A DNA stretch of 64,000 nucleotides from Candidatus Vicinibacter affinis (GTDB lineage: Bacteria > Bacteroidota > Bacteroidia > Chitinophagales > Saprospiraceae): NCBI GenBank assembly GCA_016714365.1, contig JADJNH010000005.1, forward strand, positions 1,278,501-1,342,500. The letters are read 5' to 3'. A program made the position numbers and the translations under genes. How positions within the stretch are numbered: the first letter of the stretch is position 1; each line of letters begins with the position of its first letter. Positions 27,801 to 36,952 of this stretch are shown here, piece by piece. The notes under the pieces were generated by a model. It saw only the letters and a list, made by a program, of their open reading frames with translations. It was not told the DNA's origin and did not search any database.

Positions 27801-27867
27801 GCAGAAAGAATTGCGGGATAGCGGACTGGAACCCTATTACTGGGCAGGGTTTGTATTGGTGGAGTAA
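24832..27867 (+). CDS. Secreted TPR-CHAT protein, copy 2
   Basis: 1011 residues with a signal peptide (to FILGQ), 42-residue TPRs at about 60-430, a linker and a CHAT domain with His845 (HIATHGYFFN) and Cys925 (LSACETGLGD). The segment after the signal, VDSIAIKHLDSLIKVSREF, is shared by the family and may pack against the first repeat. Starts 107 bases after copy 1 with no terminator visible, so a common transcript is possible. The 3' part is nearly identical at nucleotide level to copy 3, including a 44-base identical stretch around 27616-27659. Confidence 0.93.
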   Translation: MKKCLYILFFLSISNFILGQTVDSIAIKHLDSLIKVSREFAVKKDYSQGIAVIGSAEQYTIEKFGRESSQFASCLLIRGLNYFYMADFKETEKVFLEAKAIYEQVLGKESLKYASSLDFLAFLYRRLNNFEKAEAYWLESISIQEKLQTTDLGTYITSLSNLAFLYNSNNNYEKAEIFFLKLLAAREKLFGKNHQEYAKSLKNLGGLYQAMGDYKKAESYFLEGIAIEAKVLGKEHPTYANSLTGLAIVYFYLGNYTKAESLYLEGIHIMKNVSGKQDIFLANSLKNLANLYCKTQSFDKAEPLHIEAKEIIEKVKGKEGPDYANSLEALANLYVSAGKYEKAEQALIESIAILDEAIAKKNYFYSGNVNMLSLYANSMKILADLYLKTGSLAKAEPLLIKSKSIEEKVKGKDHPDYTITSIYLSNLYEAQNRFDMSESLLTEVQGLSQKRLINSTSFLSELELAEYVISSQEIGNDLFGKLTARNINGSELGILPSLAFDQSLFYKGFVLNAAERLNLPSLIQPESAELAGNLKSYRRQLAAEYAKPLDQRNDISELEAKANSAEKELARSAKGYADASRQVKWQDVKAVLKPSEAAIEFVHFKFSFQEKSDSTMYAALLFISGDKQPKFIPLFEEKSLDSLLNSKSERKADYVNSLYTLVDRGAVAVEAHKKSLYEILWKPLEKELTHVNTIYFSPSGLLHRLNLDAIPFSETETLADRYNLIELNSTRQLVIPTQIKNANNDAVLYGGIQYEQDSMFQSNEPLMASRSRGELSFSNVDTTLRGGSWNYLAGTEREVNAIEKIMQTSGVQTNLKKGYAATEDSFKNIGVDNSPSPRILHIATHGYFFNDPKNTAEKSKVGSQAESVFKMSDHPMLRSGLIMSGGNVAWQGKPTLEGREDGVLTAYEISQMNLSNTELVVLSACETGLGDIQGNEGVYGLQRAFKIAGAKYLIMSLWQVPDKQTSLLMTTFYKKFLEEKMPIPDAFHAAQKELRDSGLEPYYWAGFVLVE

Positions 27868-27980
27868 ATGTTTAAATTTGAATTTGCTTAATATTTTTTG
27901 GATTTTTTAATTGATTTGGCTTTGTCACATAAAATCATTCTGAATACTCATAATTTCGAATTTTATTGTAAATTATTTAA

Positions 27981-30900
27981 ATGATTAGCAAGTCTTTATT
28001 ATTGTCCTTATTTCTTCTTTTAAGATCCGCATCTGCGCAAAATACATCATTGACATCTAGTGACTCAATGAATCTGAAGGGGAAATTAGATAGTTTGATT
28101 CAACTTGCTAGAGATTATACAGATAAAGGAGAATTCGATATTGCATTAGAATTAAATCGAATGGCTGAAAGTATTGCTATTAATGAGTTCGGTAAGGAAT
28201 CAGTAGCCTATTCTGATGTATGTTTTAATCATGGTCGAATTCTCTATCTTACTAACAATAAAGCACTTTTCACAGATGCATTAAGATGGTTCATGGATGC
28301 AATGAATGTGATTGAAAAATTGTTGGGTAAGGAGAATTCAAAATATGCACTTTGTTTAAGTAATATTGGAAAACTTAAGTCAAAATTTGGAGAAACAAAG
28401 GAGGCTGAAACATTATATTTATCTGCACTTGAAATATGGAGAAGTGCCACCTTTTTTGATTCAATCGAGTATGCTAAATGTGCAGGAAATCTCGCAATTA
28501 TTTTTGTTGAAAAGCAAGAATTTGAAAGTGCAGAAGCATTGATGGTTGAAGTAAAAAATATTTTTTTAAAATTGGTTGGAGAAAATAATGCTCTTTATGG
28601 AAATGCTGTATTTAGTCTAGGCAATCTATATTTTGTTAGAGGTGATTACCTCGATGCTGAAGCTCAGTATTTGAAAGTGGCTGAAATTTGGGAAAAAGCT
28701 TTAGGAAAGAATCATGAAAATTATTCTGCTATAATAATCCAATTAGGTAATTTGTATCAAGAACTAGGAAGATATGAAGTTTCATTGAAGTACTTAATTC
28801 TTGCTGATTCATTGCTAGCAATGAATGGTGTAGAAAATCCATATTATGTATTTAATAAAATGAATCAGTCAGTTATTTATTTGACATTGGGTCAATATCA
28901 GAAGGCTGAAAAATTATCATTAGAGAGTTGTAATTTATTTAAAAATGCTTTCGGTGTTTCAAATGTGAATTATTTAGGTAGTTTGATCAATTTAGGAAAT
29001 TTTTACCATTGTATTGGAGATATAGAACGTGGACGAAAGCAATTCGTTGAGGCAAAAAATATATTTGAACAAGTATTGAAAGATACACTTAATGATTTTT
29101 ATATTAATTGTATAAATAACCTTTCAATTTTGTGTATTAGGAATGGAGAATATTTAGAAGCTGAAAGTTTAATTCGACAAATTTTACTAATAAAAAGGAA
29201 TCTTGGTCTTGAGAATCATGTAAGTTATGCTGCTTTTGAAGCTAATTTGGCAGAAGTTTTAATGAAATTGAAAAAATTTGATGGTGCAGAGGATTTACTA
29301 TTAAATGGATTAAAGAGGCAATCTGATCAATTGGGTACTTTGCATCCGGATTATTTGCGTACATTAAACTTATTGGGACAATTAGAATTTTATAAGGAAA
29401 ATTATGTCAAGTCAAAGGAATATTTATCAAATTCAATAGATTTGGCCGGCAGGATTTATGGAAAAGCACATCCTGAATATTTCTTTCTGTTAGCTAAAAT
29501 GATGAACTTAAATAGGGAATTGAAGGATTTTAATTCTTGTGATTCAATCATTAAAGAAAGTTCATTATTTAACAATAGCATTCTTATGAATGGATTGCAA
29601 TTTCTTTCGGAAAGGGAACTTTTTTTGTACTGTAAAAAATTTGAGTTTTTATACAATGAAATATACTCTTTAGCTTTGGATAAATTTATAAGTGGATTAG
29701 AATCTGAATTTGGATTAATTAACCAGATTTGTTACAATAATACCTTAATTAATAATGGATTTATTTTGTATGCAGTGCGGCAGATTAGGAATTGGTATCG
29801 TTTACAGGATATAAAATCTGAAATTTACGAAAGGAATCTCGCCTTGACAAGAAGGTTGTCTATTGAATATGCCAAACCTTTGCATCAACAAGTGATTGTG
29901 GAAAGTCTAGAAACAGAATTAGAAAAATCTGAAAAGGAAATGGTTCAATCATTTGATAAAATCAATTTAAGTACGAAGAGAGTGGATTGGAAGCAGATTG
30001 AGAAAAGTTTGCAATCTGATGAAGCAGCAATTGAATTTGTTTGTTTCAATTATATCACTAAACATCAATCTGATAGTTTGATTTATGCTGCATTTATTGT
30101 TAAACCGGGATTTCACTATCCTGCATTTGTACCATTGTTAAATTTTAATAAAATACTTGAATATACTAATGGAAAGGAGAATGAAAATTTACTTGGTTAC
30201 ATCCATCAGCGTGGAGTCTATCCTAGTATTGTTACACAAATGGAGGGTTTATATGATTTAATTTGGAAGCCACTTGACACTATTTTACAAGATGTAAAAA
30301 CTGTTTATTATTCTCCTTCCGGAATATTACATCGCATTAACCTTGAAGCGATTCCGATTGATGACAAAGCCATTTTATCTGATCATTACAAATTAATTAG
30401 GCTTGGAAGTACAAGATCTATAGCGATGGCTGATTTTACAAATGTTAATTCCCATAATCAGGTCATTATGTTTGGCGGAATTAATTACAACTTGGATAAC
30501 TCCATGATTAATTTTGACACTGTTAGCCATGATTCAATAGTGTTACAAAACCATGAACTCTCTTTTTCATATATAGAAAGAGGTATAAAAGAACGAGCTG
30601 CTGAATGGAGATATTTGCCAGGTACAGAAAAAGAAATTAAAGGTATTTCTAGAATTTTTAAGAAATTTAAATTTGAGATAGCAAAATATTCTGGAGACAA
30701 GGCATCTGAAGAAGAATTCAAGAATATTGGGAAATACCAAGCATCCCCACGGGTTCTACACATTGCTACACATGGTTTCTTTTTTCCAGATCCTAAGGAA
30801 AGTCTTCGGTCATCCATTTCTAGTCTTCAGAAGGAACCTGTTTTCAAAATCTCCGACCATCCAATGATCCGTTCAGGATTAATTATGGCAGGAGGAAATT

Positions 30901-31277
30901 ATGCATGGAAGAATGGGAAGTCAAACAAGGAAGGAAGAGAAGATGGTATTCTCACCGCCTTTGAAATTTCCCAAATGAATTTATCGAATACAGAATTAGT
31001 TGTTTTATCTGCTTGCGAAACAGGACTCGGCGACATACAAGGCAACGAAGGAGTTTATGGCCTGCAACGAGCCTTTAAAATCGCCGGTGCGAAATATCTA
31101 ATCATGAGTTTGTGGCAAGTTCCGGATAAGCAAACTTCTTTATTGATGACTACTTTTTACAAGAAATGGCTGGAGGAAAAAATGACCATTCCGGATGCAT
31201 TCCATGCTGCCCAGAAAGAATTGCGTGAGATAGGATTGGATCCTTATCAGTGGGCAGGGTTTGTTTTGGTGGAGTAG
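27981..31277 (+). CDS. Secreted TPR-CHAT protein, copy 3
   Basis: 1098 residues: signal peptide (to RSASAQ), a longer and more degenerate TPR region (about 70-560), linker and CHAT domain with His931 (HIATHGFFFP) and Cys1012 (LSACETGLGD). The first 2.7 kb is visibly richer in A and T than copies 1 and 2, but the last about 350 bases switch to the shared family sequence. This looks like a chimera made by conversion of the catalytic end. Lies 113 bases after copy 2, just upstream of the broken fifth copy. Confidence 0.92.
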   Translation: MISKSLLLSLFLLLRSASAQNTSLTSSDSMNLKGKLDSLIQLARDYTDKGEFDIALELNRMAESIAINEFGKESVAYSDVCFNHGRILYLTNNKALFTDALRWFMDAMNVIEKLLGKENSKYALCLSNIGKLKSKFGETKEAETLYLSALEIWRSATFFDSIEYAKCAGNLAIIFVEKQEFESAEALMVEVKNIFLKLVGENNALYGNAVFSLGNLYFVRGDYLDAEAQYLKVAEIWEKALGKNHENYSAIIIQLGNLYQELGRYEVSLKYLILADSLLAMNGVENPYYVFNKMNQSVIYLTLGQYQKAEKLSLESCNLFKNAFGVSNVNYLGSLINLGNFYHCIGDIERGRKQFVEAKNIFEQVLKDTLNDFYINCINNLSILCIRNGEYLEAESLIRQILLIKRNLGLENHVSYAAFEANLAEVLMKLKKFDGAEDLLLNGLKRQSDQLGTLHPDYLRTLNLLGQLEFYKENYVKSKEYLSNSIDLAGRIYGKAHPEYFFLLAKMMNLNRELKDFNSCDSIIKESSLFNNSILMNGLQFLSERELFLYCKKFEFLYNEIYSLALDKFISGLESEFGLINQICYNNTLINNGFILYAVRQIRNWYRLQDIKSEIYERNLALTRRLSIEYAKPLHQQVIVESLETELEKSEKEMVQSFDKINLSTKRVDWKQIEKSLQSDEAAIEFVCFNYITKHQSDSLIYAAFIVKPGFHYPAFVPLLNFNKILEYTNGKENENLLGYIHQRGVYPSIVTQMEGLYDLIWKPLDTILQDVKTVYYSPSGILHRINLEAIPIDDKAILSDHYKLIRLGSTRSIAMADFTNVNSHNQVIMFGGINYNLDNSMINFDTVSHDSIVLQNHELSFSYIERGIKERAAEWRYLPGTEKEIKGISRIFKKFKFEIAKYSGDKASEEEFKNIGKYQASPRVLHIATHGFFFPDPKESLRSSISSLQKEPVFKISDHPMIRSGLIMAGGNYAWKNGKSNKEGREDGILTAFEISQMNLSNTELVVLSACETGLGDIQGNEGVYGLQRAFKIAGAKYLIMSLWQVPDKQTSLLMTTFYKKWLEEKMTIPDAFHAAQKELREIGLDPYQWAGFVLVE

Positions 31278-31323
31278 TCCTTCGAGAATTAGTTTTATTT
31301 TGAATTATAGTCAATATTTTAAA

Positions 31324-31428
31324 ATGAAGTACGCATTTACTTTTTGTCTGGCAATACTAGTGCACACTATTTCTGCCCAAACACTTGATTCTGTTTTCAT
31401 CTGGCAGGTGGACAGCCTTATCAATTGA
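31324..31428 (+). pseudogene. N-terminal remnant of a fifth TPR-CHAT gene
   Basis: 34 codons plus TGA encode an intact signal peptide (MKYAFTFCLAILVHTISAQ) and then TLDSVFIWQVDSLIN, matching the family's first mature segment (for example VSDSIIIKQIDSLIN in copy 4). The homology stops exactly at the boundary where two minus-strand genes begin; the matching 3' end resumes at about 36365. So the middle of this copy was replaced. A ten-base repeat AATTGATTTA occurs at both junctions (31423-31432 and 36336-36345). Confidence 0.8.
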
Positions 31429-31443
31429 TTTAATATTTTTACG

Positions 31444-33105
31444 CTAATCTAATACAACAACTTTTTTTGTAAAATTCTTGCCATTATTTAAGTGAACGCT
31501 TATAAAATATAAGCCAGAAACAGAAATATTTTCAATTTCAACTAATTGTTTATTTGGAGTAATGTTTCTCGCATTGCACAAATGTCCATTACTGTTATAA
31601 ATATTAATACGGTTTACAATGTTGCTTATAATTTCAATTTTAACTATTTTATTCAATTGAATTGAAGCTATTCTTATATAATCTTCTTGTTTGGGTGGAA
31701 TTTCAATTGATTTTAATAGCTTTGCGTCTATTTTGTATAGAAAAAAATTTATTCGGGTACTCTTTCTATCCCAGTCAGGGTAAATAATATCATTTGAACA
31801 AACTAACTTTTTACTCAACGTATGACCTAAAATAAAGAAATCTCCATTTTTTTTTTGTAAAATCTTGCTAATAAATTCAGTGCTATCTCCTTGAAAGTAA
31901 AATTTTCTTACCAATTCACCATTGTTATTGATGAAGTAAGTTAGAGCATCGAAATCCCCTTCGCTTTGAGTTACTTTATTATTTTCTTCATGTATTTGTT
32001 TCGTAAATTGGCCTCCTAAGAAAATGTCATTATTATTTACATTTCCAATTATACTGAATCTTTTACTTCCACTGCCTTTATATTCTTTATAGCTTTCGAG
32101 ATTTAATAATTGGTCAAATCTAGCAATAAAAGAATTTTCAAGACCAAAACTATTTGCGATTGCTTTATTATTTATCACAAGTTCATTGTAATAATTACCG
32201 ACAATATCTATTGAATTATTGTTATTGATATTTATATCTGTAAAAATTCCGCTAGTAGCTGCAAATTTACTCAATGTAAGATCTTCTTCAAATTTTAATG
32301 CTAATCCATAACCATTTGATGATTTTGGAAATAGTATACTATCTTTATTACAAATTAAAAATGGACTATATGTATCAACTAACAAATATAAATTTCTATT
32401 GTCAGAGCTGATTAATTTTAATGGGTAGCTATCTTCAAAGCCAATGAGTGTAGTAGCAGCTTTCAAATTATAATTGCTCCTAAGTAATTTAATGAGAATT
32501 ATATCTTTTTCATTAAATGATGGCTTTAATCCATTGAAAATATTAGAATCAATAACTGCTGAACCAATAAATTGTAAACCTATATTAATATAAGATTCAT
32601 CGATAAAAATACTAGACCATTCCCAACCTCCTCCAATTAATTTACATAAAACTAAATCACGCGTATTGAAATCAAATTTGAACAAATAAGTTGGTTGTAA
32701 TATATTTATGTCATTTGTATAAAATGTGTCTTTATAAAAAATTGTATCAAAATTTGTTAATATAAAATAGTATTCATCATTAAATAAATAGGATCCAATG
32801 ATATTGATTCCCTCTTTGCTATAAAAATGAATATTATCAAGGATTTGCTGATTAGTATCAATTCTAGTAATATATATTTCCTTTGATCTTCCAAAAATTG
32901 GCCTTGGATTACTCAATGGTTTTAAAACGCTATTTAGTATTTCGACAGAGTCAAAGGAAGTAGACTGAACTAATATAATGTCTCCGTTTTCATTGATTTC
33001 CGAATAAGTTGGTTTTATCGAAGTATTTAATGTTTGGTAAAATTGTGCTTTTATTTCTATAACCACAAATATTAATATGTAAACAAGGTAATATTTAAAA
33101 TTCAT
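31444..33105 (-). CDS. Secreted protein with T9SS sorting domain
   Basis: 553 residues with a signal peptide (MNFKYYLVYILIFVVIEIKAQ). The body has repeated beta-rich segments with FxxGxF-type turns and no recognised catalytic motif; it is in the style of SBBP/propeller-like secreted proteins. The last about 80 residues look like a type A T9SS C-terminal domain: 'VKIEIISNIVNRINIYNSNG' and the ending 'GLYFISVHLNNGKNFTKKVVV'. It should be exported and attached to the surface or released. Very AT-rich. Lies 62 bases after the M36 gene and is part of the segment inserted in the fifth TPR-CHAT gene. Confidence 0.78.
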   Translation of the reverse strand: MNFKYYLVYILIFVVIEIKAQFYQTLNTSIKPTYSEINENGDIILVQSTSFDSVEILNSVLKPLSNPRPIFGRSKEIYITRIDTNQQILDNIHFYSKEGINIIGSYLFNDEYYFILTNFDTIFYKDTFYTNDINILQPTYLFKFDFNTRDLVLCKLIGGGWEWSSIFIDESYINIGLQFIGSAVIDSNIFNGLKPSFNEKDIILIKLLRSNYNLKAATTLIGFEDSYPLKLISSDNRNLYLLVDTYSPFLICNKDSILFPKSSNGYGLALKFEEDLTLSKFAATSGIFTDININNNNSIDIVGNYYNELVINNKAIANSFGLENSFIARFDQLLNLESYKEYKGSGSKRFSIIGNVNNNDIFLGGQFTKQIHEENNKVTQSEGDFDALTYFINNNGELVRKFYFQGDSTEFISKILQKKNGDFFILGHTLSKKLVCSNDIIYPDWDRKSTRINFFLYKIDAKLLKSIEIPPKQEDYIRIASIQLNKIVKIEIISNIVNRINIYNSNGHLCNARNITPNKQLVEIENISVSGLYFISVHLNNGKNFTKKVVVLD

Positions 33106-33167
33106 AAAATGGATTTAATTGTAAAAAGAATTGCGGATCAACCTAGATTGATCCGCAAAAATAAATT

Positions 33168-36161
33168 TTACAGTTTTAAAAATTTGATCGATTTATTAAA
33201 TTCTTTGTTCTTTATATTTAAAATAATTACTCCTTTGTAATCAATATTCCTTAGATTTAACTTAAATTCCGTATTAGTATTGCTATTGACTTGACCCTTC
33301 AGAAGTAAATTTGAGCTGATATTATAAATTGTATATTCAAATTGAGAAACAGCATTTCTAAATTTTATGGTTGTTTCATCAGTACATGGATTGGGGCTCA
33401 CAAAGATTGACACTAAATGTTTGTCATTTTCAATAAAACTATTTCTTGGTAATGCATCATTTCCAGTGCCTGGATAAATAAATCTTTCACCACCAATAAC
33501 TTGGTAGGGAAAAGTCATCTTATAATGCCTTATGTCAAATACATATGGTTTTGAAATTCCATTTCCTTTTGAATAAATATCCATCAAATAATTGTAATCT
33601 GATATTAGATTTAAATTACAAAATATAGCTGGAAAACTTGTAATATTAAATAATCCAGATTCTGGATCTAAAATAAATCCACTTCCTTGCATTCCACCTG
33701 CTATCCATAACGATTTTAACGGCTCTCTTAAATTTACAGAAATTGATGCATTGGTTAGAGTGGGATAAAAGTGCGGCAAAAGGGCATCTTTAATTTCTAC
33801 ACATGATGGAGTTGGAGTGACAGTTTGTATTATATCTCTAACATAAAGAATAGCTGTATCTTGGTTAAAACCTGAAGTTGAAAAAATAGTAACATTTTTC
33901 CATATTATATTATTATTACACTTGACATTTTCGTTTATATTTGAAACTTCATTACAATACATTGGGTCTTCAGTTGACTCAATTCTTGCTAACAAACAAT
34001 AGTGATGTTTATCATTATCATTAAAGTCATCAGGATTAGGAGGTATCCAAGGGATAGTAACTACTGCTTCTTCGCCTGCTTCTATCCCTAATGTAGCTAA
34101 ATTTACTGTATTTACAAGACCTGAAATTTGTTTTCCTGATATTGGATCAATAGAATATTCCCAATTAAGAGGCCATTTCAATCCAGTTGAAGCTTTTGAC
34201 CAGTAAACCTTTAATAGAGCATTAGAAGTAATATTGCAACCCCTTCCTCTCACTCTAACTTTAATATAATTTTCCTTATTCTGAGAATTTTTTCTAAAGA
34301 TAGGATTGTCATGATAAAATAAATTGTCGTTTGTTGGTCTGACCCAAATATCTTCAGAAAGCCACATATCTTTATTAGTAGGATTAATTTCTACACCAAA
34401 GTCTTCTAAATTATCTTTCATATATAGATCTACACCGCTTCCGTTAAATATTAATGGAAGAAATTTGTCTCCGTTATTTGCTGGAATATTATATGTTTTA
34501 CTAAAATGACTCCATATTATGCATCTTTCCCAATCACTGTAATTTAAACCATTCGGACCTGTTACATCAAACATTGCAGTTGCAACATGGGGTTGGGCTG
34601 TATATCCATATTTAATATTAGCTAATCCTCGAAGTATCATTCTGTCTGTTTTTTCTTTGCCAATATCATTATATATTTTTAAAAGAACGCCTGATAATAT
34701 AGTGCCAAAGTAATGAGGACTGCAATTGCAATTCATGAATGGACTAACATATGTTATATTCATTAATGTAGAATTTGCGAATCGATCAGTTGATGGATAC
34801 ATCCCAGATGGAACTGTACCAGGATTATGATTTGCCCAACGAAAAATTCCATAAAATCCGTCTTCATAATCCTTAAATTGATTTTCCGCATTGACTTCTG
34901 ATAAAGCCCAATAATCGGCAACTCCTTCCCCTACACCTTCAGCACCTAGTGACAAGTAACTTTTACCTGGAGGGGGTATCCCCGCGAGTGAATGATGTAT
35001 AAAATGAAATCCTTCATGTAGAATAACCATAGCATCTTCTCCATGGTCAGGGTTTGCTTCATTATGCCCATTATCTCCATCTGCTAAGGTTACAGTAGTT
35101 CCATTATAATGTGAATTGCTGCCGACTTCATGTGGATTAAAGTAAACAAAATTTGAAAATGATTGCAAACCTCTAGCATAGTCGATAGTTTTATCTAGAA
35201 AGTAATAGCACATAATAGCTTCAAATCCATCCTGGTGTCTTTTGAAATCAAAAAATGGTGAATTGGAAGTATACAAGTTAGGGTTATAAATTTTTGCATT
35301 ATTGCCAACAAGGGAATAAACATTGCCATTTTGGGATATACCTAATAAATCTACAATTTTATAAAAAGGATCAAAAACAGGATTATTTGAGTTGTTGTTA
35401 TCCATTATACCATTATTACCATATTTATTATGCGACGCTGATAATGGGTCAGGGTTAAATATCCTACCTGTACCATCTACATACATAATGTTGGATTTTA
35501 ACTCTAAAATTTTACCTGTATTTGCATCTAAATATGCAAACCATTTACCATTGGGATTCTTGGTTTCAAATTGGGTAAAATATGATAATGTCGCACAATT
35601 GTTATAATGGTATATCATTAATAAAGATTCTTCCTGCTCATTAATTAGCGAAGTTTTAAAATGTTGCATTAAAATACTGCTTACCATATGTTTTGTTAAA
35701 CTTGGTGCTATATTTATGTCCCAATTAATAGGAATTGTATTCTGAATTATTGAATTTAATCTAGATTGTTCGTCAAAACGTAAGATAAATTGATTACCAT
35801 CAACAGGTAAATTTTTATAAATCTGATTAAAAATAACAATATTGTTTTCTATGTCATTTGTACCAAATTTCAATACTAAATCAGAACATTCTGTAAATTT
35901 AAATAGATTCCAATTTGAATTTAAATAGCTTAATGCTTTCTCCTTAAGAGTTGATCCTGGTAGATCTAATGTTAAGTTAATTTTGCTCAAGAGGGCATTA
36001 TCGGATCCTCTAAATATTTGAGCCTCTTCTGATATATTTTGAGTATGTACTTTATCCCTACTAATTTCAAAATTCTTATAGGGTACGGCAATTTGGGAAT
36101 AGAGTAAGAATGGCAATTGCAATAAAATTAACAAAAACCTAAATACAAATGAATTTTTCAT
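33168..36161 (-). CDS. M36 (fungalysin-type) metallopeptidase with T9SS sorting domain
   Basis: 997 residues. Signal peptide (to LLYSQ); FTP-like propeptide (about 60-220; 'LDLPGSTLKEKALSYLNSNW', 'YKNLPVDGNQFILRFDE'); catalytic domain with zinc motif HEGFHFIHH (HExxH) and the third-ligand segment GEGVADYWALS; beta-rich region; and a T9SS tail (SIFVSPNPCTDETTIKF..., ending NKSIKFLKL). The order matches secreted M36 peptidases of Bacteroidota. The gene is markedly AT-rich compared with trmB, galK or the ABC operon. With its neighbour it forms a two-gene minus-strand unit inside the remains of a TPR-CHAT gene. Confidence 0.88.
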   Translation of the reverse strand: MKNSFVFRFLLILLQLPFLLYSQIAVPYKNFEISRDKVHTQNISEEAQIFRGSDNALLSKINLTLDLPGSTLKEKALSYLNSNWNLFKFTECSDLVLKFGTNDIENNIVIFNQIYKNLPVDGNQFILRFDEQSRLNSIIQNTIPINWDINIAPSLTKHMVSSILMQHFKTSLINEQEESLLMIYHYNNCATLSYFTQFETKNPNGKWFAYLDANTGKILELKSNIMYVDGTGRIFNPDPLSASHNKYGNNGIMDNNNSNNPVFDPFYKIVDLLGISQNGNVYSLVGNNAKIYNPNLYTSNSPFFDFKRHQDGFEAIMCYYFLDKTIDYARGLQSFSNFVYFNPHEVGSNSHYNGTTVTLADGDNGHNEANPDHGEDAMVILHEGFHFIHHSLAGIPPPGKSYLSLGAEGVGEGVADYWALSEVNAENQFKDYEDGFYGIFRWANHNPGTVPSGMYPSTDRFANSTLMNITYVSPFMNCNCSPHYFGTILSGVLLKIYNDIGKEKTDRMILRGLANIKYGYTAQPHVATAMFDVTGPNGLNYSDWERCIIWSHFSKTYNIPANNGDKFLPLIFNGSGVDLYMKDNLEDFGVEINPTNKDMWLSEDIWVRPTNDNLFYHDNPIFRKNSQNKENYIKVRVRGRGCNITSNALLKVYWSKASTGLKWPLNWEYSIDPISGKQISGLVNTVNLATLGIEAGEEAVVTIPWIPPNPDDFNDNDKHHYCLLARIESTEDPMYCNEVSNINENVKCNNNIIWKNVTIFSTSGFNQDTAILYVRDIIQTVTPTPSCVEIKDALLPHFYPTLTNASISVNLREPLKSLWIAGGMQGSGFILDPESGLFNITSFPAIFCNLNLISDYNYLMDIYSKGNGISKPYVFDIRHYKMTFPYQVIGGERFIYPGTGNDALPRNSFIENDKHLVSIFVSPNPCTDETTIKFRNAVSQFEYTIYNISSNLLLKGQVNSNTNTEFKLNLRNIDYKGVIILNIKNKEFNKSIKFLKL

Positions 36162-36222
36162 AAATTCTAATTATAAAGGTGATAAAATAATTAAGAACAA
36201 TCCAAATTCAATGTAAAAGCCT

Positions 36223-36230
36223 TACTTTTG
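36223..36230 (+). promoter_or_regulatory. Probable -7 promoter element (TACTTTTG)
   Basis: Exact match to TAnnTTTG followed by C, pointing rightward, away from the M36 gene. Transcription would start a few bases later and run directly into the structured segment at 36231-36292. Confidence 0.55.
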
Positions 36231-36292
36231 CGGCCTTATTTTCCGATAAGAGGGCCTGCGTCCCCATTTCGATGGGTGGTCGTGGGCTTTTT
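36231..36292 (+). ncRNA. Candidate short structured RNA or leader ending in a terminator
   Basis: Two consecutive hairpins follow a good promoter element. The first is small (CTTAT / ATAAG, six-base loop, 36235-36250). The second (36254-36287) has 14 paired positions with two single-base bulges, closed by a TTCG tetraloop, and is followed by five T residues (36288-36292), as in an intrinsic terminator. The whole transcript would be about 60 nt with no ORF. It could be a small RNA, an attenuated leader for the CHAT remnant, or a relic. I do not recognise the family. Confidence 0.5.
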
Positions 36293-36349
36293 AATTGTCT
36301 CTTGACTGTTTATATCCTTAATTTAACGTTTTGTTAATTGATTTAGTTC

Positions 36350-36874
36350 TTGAAATTAGAATTAACACAGGCATACTTTTTCCCTGACCATGCGGGTGAC
36401 GAATTTTCATTTGGGAACTCATCTTACAAAGCTCAGCCTGTCTTCAAAATCTCCGACCATCCCATGTTGCGATCAGGTTTAATAATGGCCGGCGGCAACG
36501 CCGCCTGGCAAGGAAAACCAACATTGGAAGGTAGGGAAGATGGTGTGCTGACCGCCTATGAAATATCCCAAATGAATTTATCTAATACAGAATTAGTAGT
36601 GTTGTCGGCCTGCGAAACTGGCTTAGGAGATATTCAAGGAAACGAAGGCGTTTATGGATTGCAACGCGCCTTTAAAATCGGCGGGGCAAAATATCTGATC
36701 ATGAGTTTATGGCAGGTGCCGGATAAACAAACGTCTTTATTGATGACTACTTTTTACAAGAAATGGCTGGAGGAAAAAATGTCCATTCCGGATGCATTTC
36801 ATGCAGCGCAAAAGCAATTGCGGGATGGAGGATTGGAACCGTATTATTGGGCGGGTTTTGTGTTGGTGGAGTAG
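36350..36874 (+). pseudogene. C-terminal remnant of the fifth TPR-CHAT gene
   Basis: From about 36365 the frame is homologous to the CHAT end of the array members (YFFPD, ISDHPMLRSGLIMAGGN, LSACETGLGD, WAGFVLVE) and ends in TAG. The catalytic Cys is kept (codon at 36611), but the catalytic His position is changed: the family's THGY reads TQAY. There is no signal peptide or TPR part, so the product, if made, cannot be exported or active as a peptidase. Its start was lost with the insertion of the segment that carries the two minus-strand genes. Confidence 0.85.
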
Positions 36875-36952
36875 ACAGAAAATTGTTAATTTTTAATGGT
36901 TAATTGTAAATTAATTATTAAGCACGTAGATTTTAATATTTAATTCACTAGT

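Noticed and set aside
36231..36292. Known RNA family (SRP RNA, tmRNA or 6S RNA)
   Set aside because: Length and conserved sequences of those families do not fit; kept only as an unassigned structured RNA candidate.
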